This document shows positions 53,867 through 62,132 of a DNA stretch of 64,000 nucleotides, piece after piece; the first letter of the stretch is position 1, and each line of letters begins with the position of its first letter. A model generated the notes under the pieces. It made no database searches, was not told where the DNA came from, and worked only from the letters and a program-made list of their open reading frames with translations. Position numbers and translations under genes: made by a program. Source of the stretch: JAOZHU01 sp964506435 (GTDB taxonomy: Archaea; Thermoproteota; Bathyarchaeia; Bathyarchaeales; Bathycorpusculaceae); the NCBI GenBank assembly GCA_964506435.1, contig CAZDLK010000001.1, positions 1 through 64,000 of the forward strand. Reading direction: 5' to 3'.

Positions 53867-54250
53867 GTGAACAACGAGGAGCTTCTAGGTAAAAAACCGC
53901 TTAGTGTGCTTGAAAAGATACGGGAGAATCTGGAGCGGTTGAACGAGAAGATGGAAGTTATGATTGAGTTGCAGAAGCACGGTCGCTCGGATGTTCAGCC
54001 TGTGGCTGCGGATGCGCCTTTGGATGTTATGACTTTGTTATCTATGCCTGATCACTTGCGGAAGACGGCTATGACTATTTGCAGGTCTGGCAGGGCTACG
54101 GCTGAGGAGATTGCTCAGCAGACAAGTCGTGCTCGGGCTGTTGAGAGCGCGTATTTGAATCAGCTTGTGATTATGGGTTACTTGAAGAAGGAGCGCAAGG
54201 GGAGAAAAGCTTACTTTTACGCTGATAGGGACACTCAGGGGTTGAAGTAG
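53867..54250 (+). CDS. winged-helix protein paired with ParA
   Basis: About 127 residues from a GTG at 53867 with GGGGAAG upstream (frame open from 53843). An N-terminal coiled helix (LEKIRENLERLNEKMEVMIEL) precedes a winged helix (LRKTAMTICRSGRATAEEIAQ, ESAYLNQLVIMGYLKKERKG, KAYFYAD). It ends 3 bases before the ParA gene and probably is its DNA-binding partner or regulator. Confidence 0.8.
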   Translation: MNNEELLGKKPLSVLEKIRENLERLNEKMEVMIELQKHGRSDVQPVAADAPLDVMTLLSMPDHLRKTAMTICRSGRATAEEIAQQTSRARAVESAYLNQLVIMGYLKKERKGRKAYFYADRDTQGLK

Positions 54251-54253
54251 AAA

Positions 54254-55033
54254 GTGGGCAAGATTATAGCAGTTCACTCGTATAAGGGTGGAACAGGTAA
54301 GACTTTGCTTTCTTTGAATTTGGCAGCTACTTTTGCTAAGCAGGGCAAGAAAGTTTGTTTGTTTGATTTGGATTTTCGAGCGCCAAGTCTCTGCACGATT
54401 CTCAAAGTGGACAAGGCGGACTGCTGGTTGAATGATTACTTGAACGGCACGTGCGACATCAACAAGGTGCTTATGGATTTAAGCAGCAAGCTGGACGGCA
54501 ACGGTAATTTCTTTGTGGGGCTGGCGAATCCGTCGACTGAAGCGATCAGGGATATGTCTGCGAAGGACAGGAAGTGGGAGATGCATGCGTTGGGCAGGTT
54601 GCTGTCTTTGAGGAATGGCTTGTTGAACGATAAGGCGTTTGATTATCTGGTTTTCGACACTAGTCCAGGCTTGCAGTACTCGTCTATTAACGCTATTGTT
54701 GCAGCGGATTTTGTGGTGGTGGCGACGACTGGCGACAGATCAGATGTTGACGGCACAAGGCGTATGCTGCGTGAGCTGTATAATTTGTTTGAGAAGAAGA
54801 CGGGGTTGGTTTTGAATAAGGTGCTGGATGTGGTTTCGAAATCGAATAATGGTGACATGGAGAACCGTGTTAAAGAGGTTTATCAAGTGCCTATGCTGGC
54901 GTTTGTACCATGTTTCTGCGACATTTTGCGGGCGCAGGGGAACTTCATCTTTGCGCAGGATAAGCCTGATCACCCGTTCACGAAGCTTTTGTACGAGATG
55001 ACGCGGAAAATCGAAGCTAACGAAGTCAACTAA
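54254..55033 (+). CDS. ParA/MinD-type ATPase
   Basis: 259 residues, GTG start. Deviant Walker A HSYKGGTGKTLLSLNLA at 8-24 (Lys at the second position, as in ParA/MinD), FDLDFRAPS near 37, and the switch VFDTSPGLQ near 134. No ParB is beside it; the paired winged-helix protein takes its place. Could position DNA or a membrane machine. No membrane-targeting helix is visible at the C-terminus. Confidence 0.9.
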   Translation: MGKIIAVHSYKGGTGKTLLSLNLAATFAKQGKKVCLFDLDFRAPSLCTILKVDKADCWLNDYLNGTCDINKVLMDLSSKLDGNGNFFVGLANPSTEAIRDMSAKDRKWEMHALGRLLSLRNGLLNDKAFDYLVFDTSPGLQYSSINAIVAADFVVVATTGDRSDVDGTRRMLRELYNLFEKKTGLVLNKVLDVVSKSNNGDMENRVKEVYQVPMLAFVPCFCDILRAQGNFIFAQDKPDHPFTKLLYEMTRKIEANEVN

Positions 55034-55072
55034 GCACATTTTCAGCATTCTTTTTCTCTTTTTCAGTGTTTT

Positions 55073-55087
55073 GTATACGGAAGCATC
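55073..55087 (+). promoter_or_regulatory. motif GTATACGGAAGCATC, copy 1
   Basis: Lies 42 bases before the mobA start codon and about 12 bases upstream of the TATA-like ATAAAAAAGC, in the position of an upstream activator or operator. Same 15-mer at 57304, 61221 (both inverted) and 61490. Confidence 0.65.
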
Positions 55088-55129
55088 AACCAAACTTCAT
55101 AAAAAAGCTTATAGAACGCAGAAGTCACT

Positions 55130-55786
55130 GTGTCTGCAGACTTTGCAGAGGCGAAGCATGTGGATAAATCTGCGATTGTGTTAGCTGGCGGTTCTTCCAG
55201 CAGGTTCGGACAAGACAAAGGCCGTATAGAGCTTGCGGGTAAGCCTTTGATTCGGCATGTTGTGGATGCAGTGCAGCGGCTTGTGGATGAGGTAATTATT
55301 GTGGTTAACTCACAGGAACGTTTAGCCAAGTATGCAGGGTTGGTGCCTGCGGATGTGCGGTTTGCTGTTGACGTTTGCGAGTCTAATAGTCCGCTGGTTG
55401 GTGCGTTAACGGGTTTCGGCGTTGCCAAAGGCAAATACGCATTGCTGGTTGCGGGTGATATGCCGTTTGTTTCTAGAGATGTTGTTTCTTTGCTTTTTGA
55501 TTTGTGTGTTGGCAAAGCTGCGGTTGTTCCGCGTTGGCCTGATGGTCAGGTTGAGCCTTTGCACAGCGTTTACGAGACGAAGGCGGCGTTGGATGCTGCA
55601 AAATGCGTTGTGGATGAAGGTAAACTGTGTATGCAGGATATGATTGAGCGTTTGCGTGGAGTGCGTTATGTGTCTACGCTTGTTGTGCAGCAGTTGGATC
55701 CTGATTTTAGGACGTTTTTCAGTGTTAATTCGCCTGTGGATCTGAAGAAGGCTGCGGCGATGGCTAAGCCGAAACAGATTAAATAG
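55130..55786 (+). CDS. mobA: molybdenum cofactor guanylyltransferase
   Basis: Attaches GMP to molybdopterin. 218 residues, GTG start about 30 bases after a TATA-like box, so probably leaderless. LAGGSSSRFGQDKGRIELAGKP at 19-40 is the nucleotide-transfer signature; VAGDMPFVSRD near 106 carries the metal-binding Asp; VPRWPDGQVEPLHSVY near 135 is typical of MobA. Its presence implies molybdo- or tungsto-enzymes elsewhere. Confidence 0.92.
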   Translation: MSADFAEAKHVDKSAIVLAGGSSSRFGQDKGRIELAGKPLIRHVVDAVQRLVDEVIIVVNSQERLAKYAGLVPADVRFAVDVCESNSPLVGALTGFGVAKGKYALLVAGDMPFVSRDVVSLLFDLCVGKAAVVPRWPDGQVEPLHSVYETKAALDAAKCVVDEGKLCMQDMIERLRGVRYVSTLVVQQLDPDFRTFFSVNSPVDLKKAAAMAKPKQIK

Positions 55787-55810
55787 CCTGCAGAGTAGCG
55801 TTGCTTTGAA

Positions 55811-55866
55811 CTAGTGCTCGGTGCAGTCTATATCCCCCTTATTTAAACTATAAATAGTGTTAGGAG
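55811..55866 (-). repeat. dispersed TATA/GGGG element, copy 5
   Basis: On the minus strand: ACACTATTTATAGTTTAAAT followed by AAGGGGGATATAG and CGAGCACTAG. It points into the 3' end of mobA, so it is not an obvious promoter. Confidence 0.55.
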
Positions 55867-56025
55867 TATTGGCAGGGATAGACCCTTCCTCGGGGGATAA
55901 TGGTTTTTTGTATGGAAAAAGGCTTGCGCGCGCTTAACTTCGACTCTAACGCTAATTTTTAGCATCCACTTTTAGGGGCTTTAACCCAGAAAAGCCCTTT
56001 AATGTCAATTGCTTATACCTAAAGC

Positions 56026-56679
56026 ATGACGTACATAAACAAGAAATTACTGTTAGCGATTGGTTATCTAAGTGCAGTATTCTTGGCAATGTCATTGTTT
56101 GTAACTGTTCAAGGTCAAGGTTTCTCTTTTTCATATGGCGGAGATTATCCTTACGGCGATCTTTACTTGGATGATTCTCCTGCGATTGTCTTCTCTGCCG
56201 CTAACGGCTCCGTTGTGTACAATAACCCCAATATGACGCTTGGGTTTTCCACGGGAATAGGCTTTCCGCAGGGCATACAAACGCTGATGACTACCCTGAC
56301 AGTGGTTTCTTACAAGGCAAGCTGGCAAGACAACCAAACAGTTGTACTCTACAACTCAACAATTGATACGCCTGCCATTTTGACCAGTGTTCCAGCGGGT
56401 GATGGAGATTTCTCTTACAATTTCATCGACATACCGTTAGGTTCTCAACAGTTAGAGGTGGATGTAGTTGGCGGTGGAATCGCATGGGGAGGCAATACAT
56501 ACTACACTTTTTATACCAATAGTTCAAGCACTCTTAATTTTACCGTTCAAACCGAACCAGTGGAAGATACTTTTCCAACCTTGTTAGTGATAGCGGTTGC
56601 CATCTTGATGGTAGTTATTGCTGTATGTATCGGTTTATTGCTTTTTAAAAAACACAGAAAACCGAGTTTTTATCAATAA
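56026..56679 (+). CDS. secreted protein with C-terminal membrane anchor
   Basis: 217 residues: signal helix LLLAIGYLSAVFLAMSLFVTV, beta-rich ectodomain (30-180) with several N-x-S/T sites, and final helix LLVIAVAILMVVIAVCIGLLLF followed by a basic tail. No family recognised. Isolated gene. Confidence 0.7.
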   Translation: MTYINKKLLLAIGYLSAVFLAMSLFVTVQGQGFSFSYGGDYPYGDLYLDDSPAIVFSAANGSVVYNNPNMTLGFSTGIGFPQGIQTLMTTLTVVSYKASWQDNQTVVLYNSTIDTPAILTSVPAGDGDFSYNFIDIPLGSQQLEVDVVGGGIAWGGNTYYTFYTNSSSTLNFTVQTEPVEDTFPTLLVIAVAILMVVIAVCIGLLLFKKHRKPSFYQ

Positions 56680-57303
56680 GTGTTTTCGGAAAGAGACTCA
56701 ACTTTTTTCTGTATTCCCCAAATAGTGGAGTGGCTTAGTTGCCCTTTTCTTAAGCTGTACGAGCCGTTTGGGTGGTGCCGAAATTCGAAGTACACCGAAT
56801 CTTATAAATACATGGCGGTTAAATGCCAACTTGTTGCTTTTTTCGCGATGCATCTCGGCAAGACGACGGAGAATTAAGGAAAAATAAGCAAAAAACGGCC
56901 ATCTTTATGCTTCCTAGAAGCGCCCGTTACACGTTCTTTCAGGTTTACGGAGCATTTTTGCTGTTGTACTGTACCTTTCACGTCTTACCTTTGGTTTACG
57001 CTGTTCTCTGCACTGCGAAATTTTGTCGAAACATCACATTTTACATTAAAAAGTTAAAAAACGCCTAAGCGTTGAAGGCAAACTGTAATTGAGCTGTCAA
57101 AAACCCATGTATGCCGTTCGCGTCTTCAGGTACGATTTGCGAAGAAAGCGCGATAAGCGTTGTTTGCCTTGTTTTCCAAGCGCAGCGTTAACCAGAAGAA
57201 CAACAGGCATGTCAGACGCGTGTAGGCAGGGAAAATAAGTTATTTCAGTGAGAACCCCTATTATGGAAAGCATGAGTAACTGTTTCAAAAAGTGTGTTTT
57301 GGT
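56680..57303. other. intergenic region, possible gene remnant
   Basis: About 620 bases without a supported gene. A 63-codon minus-strand frame (57097-57288, TTG start) has a helix and a basic Arg/Lys-rich end and may be a small or decayed gene. It starts 16 bases from the 57304 motif. Searched for tRNA motifs without result. Confidence 0.4.
57097..57288 (-). CDS. doubtful small membrane-helix protein
   Basis: 63 residues: hydrophobic start (LLMLSIIGVLTEITYFPCL), then LLVNAALGKQGKQRLSRFLRK, whose spacing of basic residues looks selected. No ribosome-binding site; TTG start. Only weakly supported. Confidence 0.3.
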   Translation of the reverse strand: MKQLLMLSIIGVLTEITYFPCLHASDMPVVLLVNAALGKQGKQRLSRFLRKSYLKTRTAYMGF

Positions 57304-57318
57304 GATGCTTCCGTATAC
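57304..57318 (-). promoter_or_regulatory. motif GTATACGGAAGCATC, copy 2 (inverted)
   Basis: On the minus strand the extended match to copy 4 is GGTATACGGAAGCATCA then CCAAAACACA. About 70-80 bases upstream of the nuclease gene start at 57387. Confidence 0.65.
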
Positions 57319-57386
57319 CGTTTCTGCAACGACAACAGCGCATAGCGTTTTTTGCGGTTTTATGCATATTTATGCGAGGCCCAGCC

Positions 57387-58094
57387 ATGACAATTGAGCG
57401 AGAACTGCTAATTTCGCTTCTAAAACTGACAAAAGACGGACCTGCTTTAATTGAAAACGTCAAAACTGACGCTAGAACCACGCTGAGCAGTACGAGAAAA
57501 TTGCTGGAAAAACTGCAAACCGAAGACCTGGTTTATCTCAGGCAGGACACTGTGGAAGTAGACAGTTACAGCAGGCTCAAGTTAGCTGTTAAAGCCGTAG
57601 CTTTAGGTGCAGATGTGGAAAACGTCAGCAACATGCTCCGCTGGCAAGAATTTGAAGAAATTGCCGCAGTTGCGCTAGAACGCAACGGCTACGCTGTTGC
57701 AAAGAACGTGCATTTTAAACATGCGGGGCGCAAATGGGAGATAGACATAGTTGGCTGCCGAAAACCCATAGCCATCTGCATCGACTGCAAACACTGGCGC
57801 CGCGGAACAGGACCATCAGCGATAAGGCGTATTACTGAAGCTCAGGTAGAGCGTACACGGGCGCTAGCCGACCTGCTGCCAAACGTGTCTCTTGCGCTTG
57901 AATGCGTCCATTGGGACAGAGCCAAGTTTGTGCCAGCTATATTGACGCTTATTCCAGTCAGCTTCAAATTCTACGACAAAGTCCCAATTGTTCCCGTGCT
58001 ACAACTTCAGGATTTCCTGAGCCAAGTGCCAGCTTACACTGAATCGCTAAAGTACTTCACGAAAGAATTTAATCATTTACACCATGATTTTTAG
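57387..58094 (+). CDS. PD-(D/E)XK nuclease (Mrr-like) with N-terminal winged helix
   Basis: About 235 residues from the ATG at 57387 (an ATG at 57372 is in frame). A TTTTATGC box about 30 bases upstream suggests a leaderless mRNA. The N-terminal winged helix (LLISLLKLTKDGPALIENV) precedes the nuclease core: FEEIAAVALERNGYAV, WEIDIVG and ICIDCKHW, an intact Glu, Asp and D-x-K set. Acts on DNA; sequence specificity unknown. It overlaps the ABC permease gene by 18 bases, convergent. Confidence 0.8.
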   Translation: MTIERELLISLLKLTKDGPALIENVKTDARTTLSSTRKLLEKLQTEDLVYLRQDTVEVDSYSRLKLAVKAVALGADVENVSNMLRWQEFEEIAAVALERNGYAVAKNVHFKHAGRKWEIDIVGCRKPIAICIDCKHWRRGTGPSAIRRITEAQVERTRALADLLPNVSLALECVHWDRAKFVPAILTLIPVSFKFYDKVPIVPVLQLQDFLSQVPAYTESLKYFTKEFNHLHHDF

Positions 58095-59939
58095 AAGCGG
58101 AGTTCTAGCAAACTTCACCGCAGGATAAAGGCTTAGCAGGAACATGGCGAATAAAGCGGCAAAAAGCCATCCGCCGATTTCGAAAACAGTGAAGCTTGTC
58201 ACCACTGGCTGCGGCATCAAAATCATCACCGTAGTCATCACGCCAAACGCAATGCCCACAGCACAACTTGAAAGCAAAACAACCAAACTTTGCACTGCCA
58301 AAACAGCAGTAACAGCGTTCGGCTTCGCTCCAGTAGCCCGCAAAACCGCAAATTCTTGCCGTTGCTCATCCACAGCAAGCATAATGTGCGCCATCAAACA
58401 CAAAGCTGCAGACGCCAAAGTGAACAAAGGCAACAACATAACCGTGGACCAAGCAGAACCGAGAAAAGTCAAATCCTCCTTAAGCACATCATCAAACTCA
58501 AAAACCGCCAATCCAGAATCCACGCCTTCAACAGCGGCTTTTAACTGCGCTAAAGTCTCTGCGCGATTAGCTGAGGGCTCAAACTGGACAAAAACAAGGT
58601 TAGGCTCAGCCACACCAGTAACATTCTCCAGCTGGCTAAGAGGCACATAGACGATGTTGCCGTTGTCCACAGGATCAAAACAAACACCAACCACACTGAA
58701 AGTTTGATTTTGCACCCTGACGCCCTGAACCAGAGGCTGCTCAAACAGTGTCTGCGCCAAAGAATCACCCACCACAGCCTCCAACGCGTCATCAGCATCG
58801 CTCAAAAAACGTCCCTTCAAAAACCAATCACTCGTAACGTTCTCCGGCTCCACACCGACTACCAGCACATCAGCTTCGCGGTTATCCCCAACAGGGAACG
58901 TTGTCAACGTCTCAGGATCAATCGTGAAATTACTAATCTCATGAACACGCACCTTCAAAACCAACCGCGCATCCACACGCGCAACGCCCTGCAACGCGTT
59001 TAACTGCTCAAAAACCGCATTTGGTACTGCAAGCGCTTCATTTGAATAGTCAAAATCGCCGTTTTCACTGCCGCCAACAAACTTAGACGACAACACCTTA
59101 TACTGCGGTGCCATCTGCTCCTGCGCAATCACAATTGTGCCTTTGCCTGCAGATTTCTCAATCCACGAACTTGTAGTGTCATTGGCGATTATGCCGCCAG
59201 CAACAGACACAGTCAACAAAACAAACACAATCGACAACAACAGCACAATGCGGACAGTGGTTGATTTATGACGCGACAAACTTCTAGACGCCAACCTAAA
59301 AGTCAAACCTGACCGCGACAAAGCCTTATGCTTCCCGCTTGTGGTCAAGCCGAAGTACTCCGTGGGCGAAAGCGCCTTCAACGCAGACAACTTCGCAGCG
59401 CCAATAATAGGCTTAGTGCCAAACACTAAAGCAAGAACAAAATACGCTGCAAAAACTGCTGGCGCAAGCCACAAGTTCGGCGGCTTCTGGTAAACCTGAA
59501 AATTGCCCAAATAAGCGACACCTGCATCAACCGCAAAACCCAACGCTACGCCTAAAAGACAACAGAATGCCGTGATTATCAGCAATTCGGACAGAAAATA
59601 GCTGAAAACAACGCCGTTTGGGCATCCAGCAGCCTTTATCAACCCAAAATCCCGCGTCCGCTGCGCCATCATCAAAAAAACAATAAACGAAATCACCACT
59701 GCACCCACAGCAAAAATCAAAACACCTACAAACAACATAAACTGCGAAAAAACCACAGACAAACCAAGCGTCAAAGTGCCCGCAGCAGCTGAAGTTAACC
59801 CAAAACCCACACGCTCACCAAAAAGCAACAAAAACAAAGTAGAAGCAACGCTGCACGTTAAGCTCACCATTATCAAGCCTGTCTGAAACTTCCTGCGCAC
59901 AAGGTCCTTAAACGCGAAAGAAGTCTCACTCATCTTCAC
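58077..59939 (-). CDS. ABC transporter permease (FtsX/MacB type)
   Basis: 620 residues with seven or so membrane helices: one near 15-35, a pair near 40-100, others near 110-190, then a large external domain (250-480) and three final helices with FtsX signature AVLRATGAKPNAVTAVLAVQ near 535. The N-terminal FKDLVRRKFQTGLIMV is the usual coupling helix. Its start overlaps the ATPase gene by 14 bases. Works with it to move lipids, peptides or to transmit force. Confidence 0.9.
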   Translation of the reverse strand: MKMSETSFAFKDLVRRKFQTGLIMVSLTCSVASTLFLLLFGERVGFGLTSAAAGTLTLGLSVVFSQFMLFVGVLIFAVGAVVISFIVFLMMAQRTRDFGLIKAAGCPNGVVFSYFLSELLIITAFCCLLGVALGFAVDAGVAYLGNFQVYQKPPNLWLAPAVFAAYFVLALVFGTKPIIGAAKLSALKALSPTEYFGLTTSGKHKALSRSGLTFRLASRSLSRHKSTTVRIVLLLSIVFVLLTVSVAGGIIANDTTSSWIEKSAGKGTIVIAQEQMAPQYKVLSSKFVGGSENGDFDYSNEALAVPNAVFEQLNALQGVARVDARLVLKVRVHEISNFTIDPETLTTFPVGDNREADVLVVGVEPENVTSDWFLKGRFLSDADDALEAVVGDSLAQTLFEQPLVQGVRVQNQTFSVVGVCFDPVDNGNIVYVPLSQLENVTGVAEPNLVFVQFEPSANRAETLAQLKAAVEGVDSGLAVFEFDDVLKEDLTFLGSAWSTVMLLPLFTLASAALCLMAHIMLAVDEQRQEFAVLRATGAKPNAVTAVLAVQSLVVLLSSCAVGIAFGVMTTVMILMPQPVVTSFTVFEIGGWLFAALFAMFLLSLYPAVKFARTPLLKIMV

Positions 59940-60627
59940 TTTTCACGTGCCCCTTCACTAAAAACAACTTCTGATCCGCAAACCGCACAATCTGCGCATC
60001 ATGAGTGGAAACTATAACAGTTTTGCCTTCAGCCTTCAACAACCGCAGTATCTGAATGATTTTCTGCCCGTTCTCAGCATCCAAATTCCCCGTAGGCTCA
60101 TCCGCAAGCAACAATTGAGGGTCATTAGCCAAGGCACGCGCAAACGCGACACGCTGCTGCTCACCGCCGCTTAACTGCGCAGGAAAATGATTCGCCCTGT
60201 GCTGCAAACCCACAATGCCCAATAACTCGTCAACACGTGCCTCAATCTCCTTCGCGGGTTTACGCTGCCACTCCATCGGAAACGCAACGTTCTCCGCCAC
60301 CGTCAAAGTGGAAACAAGGTTATACGCCTGAAAAACAAACCCCACTTCACTGCAGCGAAAATCAGCCAAAAAATCCTCATCCTTGTCCGTTAAATCCTCG
60401 CCGAAAACAACTACCCGCCCACTTGTAGGCCTATCAATGCCGCTGATAATGTTCAGCAAAGTGGTCTTTCCAGCGCCTGAAGACCCGCAAACAACCACAA
60501 AATCGCCAGCGGCAACGTTAAAGCTCACGTTTTTCAGAACTTCAACTTCCGCCTCACCCATCTGATACGCCTTGCACAACGCCTCAGCTGAAACTGCAAC
60601 CTGGCCTTCTTCCATGCGCACATGCAC
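59926..60627 (-). CDS. ABC transporter ATP-binding protein (LolD/MacB type)
   Basis: About 233 residues; a later ATG at 60615 could be the start. Walker A CGSSGAGKTTLLN near 48, Q-loop FVFQAYNLV near 95, signature LSGGEQQRVAFA near 147, Walker B LLLADEPTGNLD near 168 and switch His in VSTHDAQIV. Complete and active-looking. Pairs with the permease in the next gene. Confidence 0.94.
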   Translation of the reverse strand: MHVRMEEGQVAVSAEALCKAYQMGEAEVEVLKNVSFNVAAGDFVVVCGSSGAGKTTLLNIISGIDRPTSGRVVVFGEDLTDKDEDFLADFRCSEVGFVFQAYNLVSTLTVAENVAFPMEWQRKPAKEIEARVDELLGIVGLQHRANHFPAQLSGGEQQRVAFARALANDPQLLLADEPTGNLDAENGQKIIQILRLLKAEGKTVIVSTHDAQIVRFADQKLFLVKGHVKSEDE

Positions 60628-60690
60628 TCCTGTTAAATAGGCTTAGCATTGTTGGCTATTATAATTGTTGAGGTACAATTCCTTACCGCT

Positions 60691-61128
60691 TTAAGCGCAG
60701 TAGCTGGTCTCCAAATTTAGATTTCCTCTGTCCCGCTTGAGAATCCGCACCTTATCAGGCAACTTGTCCTTTTCCCAATCACTCCAGTCTATCTCCTTAA
60801 ACAGCCACTTCTTGCCCAAATGCGCCGCCACAACCGCGTGCTTATACACTGTGTCACCGGGAATAAGCTCGTTGAGAAACCTGAACAACTTGTCAATCTG
60901 CTGCTTAGGAAAATACGCATAGTAACTCGCGTTCTTAACTTCAAACGCAAAACTATGCGCGCCCTTACGCGCCATAATATCAGGCAGCGGATTCAAACTG
61001 GGATTACTAACAGGAATGCGCACCGCGTGGTAACCATGCCGCTGCAGAAGCTTCACAAGCACAGTTTCACTGTAAAAACCCCGCTTACGCCAACGACGAA
61101 GCCTGATTCTATCACTCTCTTTAACCAT
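60691..61128 (-). CDS. Hjc-like Holliday junction resolvase
   Basis: 145 residues. RRWRKRGFYSETVLVKLLQRHGYHAVRIP, then NPLPDIMARKG and SFAFEVKNASY carry the Glu, Asp and E-x-K residues of the PD-(D/E)XK core as in archaeal Hjc. The LSS positions after the core (KQQIDKLFRFLNEL) also fit. Resolves four-way DNA junctions in recombination. Motif copy 3 lies 93 bases upstream of its start. Confidence 0.85.
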   Translation of the reverse strand: MVKESDRIRLRRWRKRGFYSETVLVKLLQRHGYHAVRIPVSNPSLNPLPDIMARKGAHSFAFEVKNASYYAYFPKQQIDKLFRFLNELIPGDTVYKHAVVAAHLGKKWLFKEIDWSDWEKDKLPDKVRILKRDRGNLNLETSYCA

Positions 61129-61220
61129 AGCAGTTTCCCGCCGCTGCCTCTACTCATCTGTGCCAAAGGTGGAAAATAAAAATATTGCCTGTATACCGCC
61201 GAAAAAGTGGAAGCCGCGGC

Positions 61221-61235
61221 GATGCTTCCGTATAC
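61221..61235 (-). promoter_or_regulatory. motif GTATACGGAAGCATC, copy 3 (inverted)
   Basis: Points towards the Hjc-like gene. With copy 4 it forms a 15-bp perfect inverted repeat enclosing 254 bases. Confidence 0.65.
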
Positions 61236-61489
61236 GCTTGCCTAGCACAAACGCGCTTGGAGCACACTGGTGACGTACATCCACATCAAGTAATACACAT
61301 ACAACCACATTCACCTGTACAGAAAAAGCGACCATAAACAACTCCAAAACATCCACAGTTTAGCCTACTCTAAACAATACCAAAACACACTTCCACAAAA
61401 AACAAGCCTAAAACAAACGCCATTCCAACACAAAAACACCCCACCCAGCAACGGTGACACCCACAAAAAACCACACACAGCACAATTCG

Positions 61490-61504
61490 GTATACGGAAG
61501 CATC
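61490..61504 (+). promoter_or_regulatory. motif GTATACGGAAGCATC, copy 4
   Basis: Extended as GGTATACGGAAGCATCA then ACAAAACACA, nearly identical to copy 2 on the other strand. No coding gene begins within 600 bases. Confidence 0.65.
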
Positions 61505-62132
61505 AACAAAACACAGTCTTCAAACCACATTCTGCGCTGTGGAGATACTTACGCAAGTCCAGTCCGCTACCTCAACGCAAACAGGAGAGACACGGCAACA
61601 CGCAACTGAGCCAGCAAAAACTGGAAGCAGAAAAGCACAACGCGAATTCTCAAAGTTTCCCGCAAACAAACCTACTCACGGCAGAATCGCCAGTGCCAGA
61701 GAAACGCCCGCAAAATCTCGAAGTAAACTCGAAGAGCAGTCCTGTTGGCTTGGTATGGAGATTTTCGACGGTCTTTATATGAGGTCACGATTATCTCCAT
61801 GGGTTAGCGTTAAACGCGAAGCATAAAGGGCTAAAACGGGGTTTTTTGGCTGTTTAAAGCTTGTTTTAGGCTTTTCAATTTTTGTTGTTCTGCCAAAACA
61901 AAGTGCAGTTTTTCGCGTTTTTATTTTCGATTCCATACAAACCAGCTCGTTCACTTTTAGTGGAAATAAACCCTTTTTGAAAGCGCATTTGCGAAACAAG
62001 ACCCTACGGAAAACCGTTCACTAAGCGTCTTGTCGCAACCTGATTAAGTCTTTTTCCGACAATATTACCAATTTCGAAATAGCTGTTAAATGCAGTCAAA
62101 AAGAAAAACCAATAGGAGACCGAGGAGAAGCT

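Larger units (their letters stand above)
61129..62132. other. 1-kb intergenic region before lon
   Basis: Holds motif copies 3 and 4, an A/C-rich, G-poor plus-strand tract at about 61262-61488, and a poly-T stretch near 61842. A 95-codon frame at 61539 has low-complexity, patternless sequence. The last 100 bases contain a GGAG ribosome-binding site for lon. No tRNA or SRP RNA motif was found. Confidence 0.5.

Noticed and set aside
55073..57318. Transposon bounded by motif copies 1 and 2
   Set aside because: The repeats point the opposite way to those at 61221-61504, no transposase or target duplication is seen, and mobA looks like a resident gene.
61539..61826. 95-residue plus-strand frame after motif copy 4
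   Set aside because: Low-complexity sequence, no ribosome-binding site, no pattern of strands or helices.
61530..61850. Possible SRP RNA in the gap before lon
   Set aside because: Length would fit, but neither strand shows the conserved SRP helix 8 or GGAAGGGAGCAG-like block.
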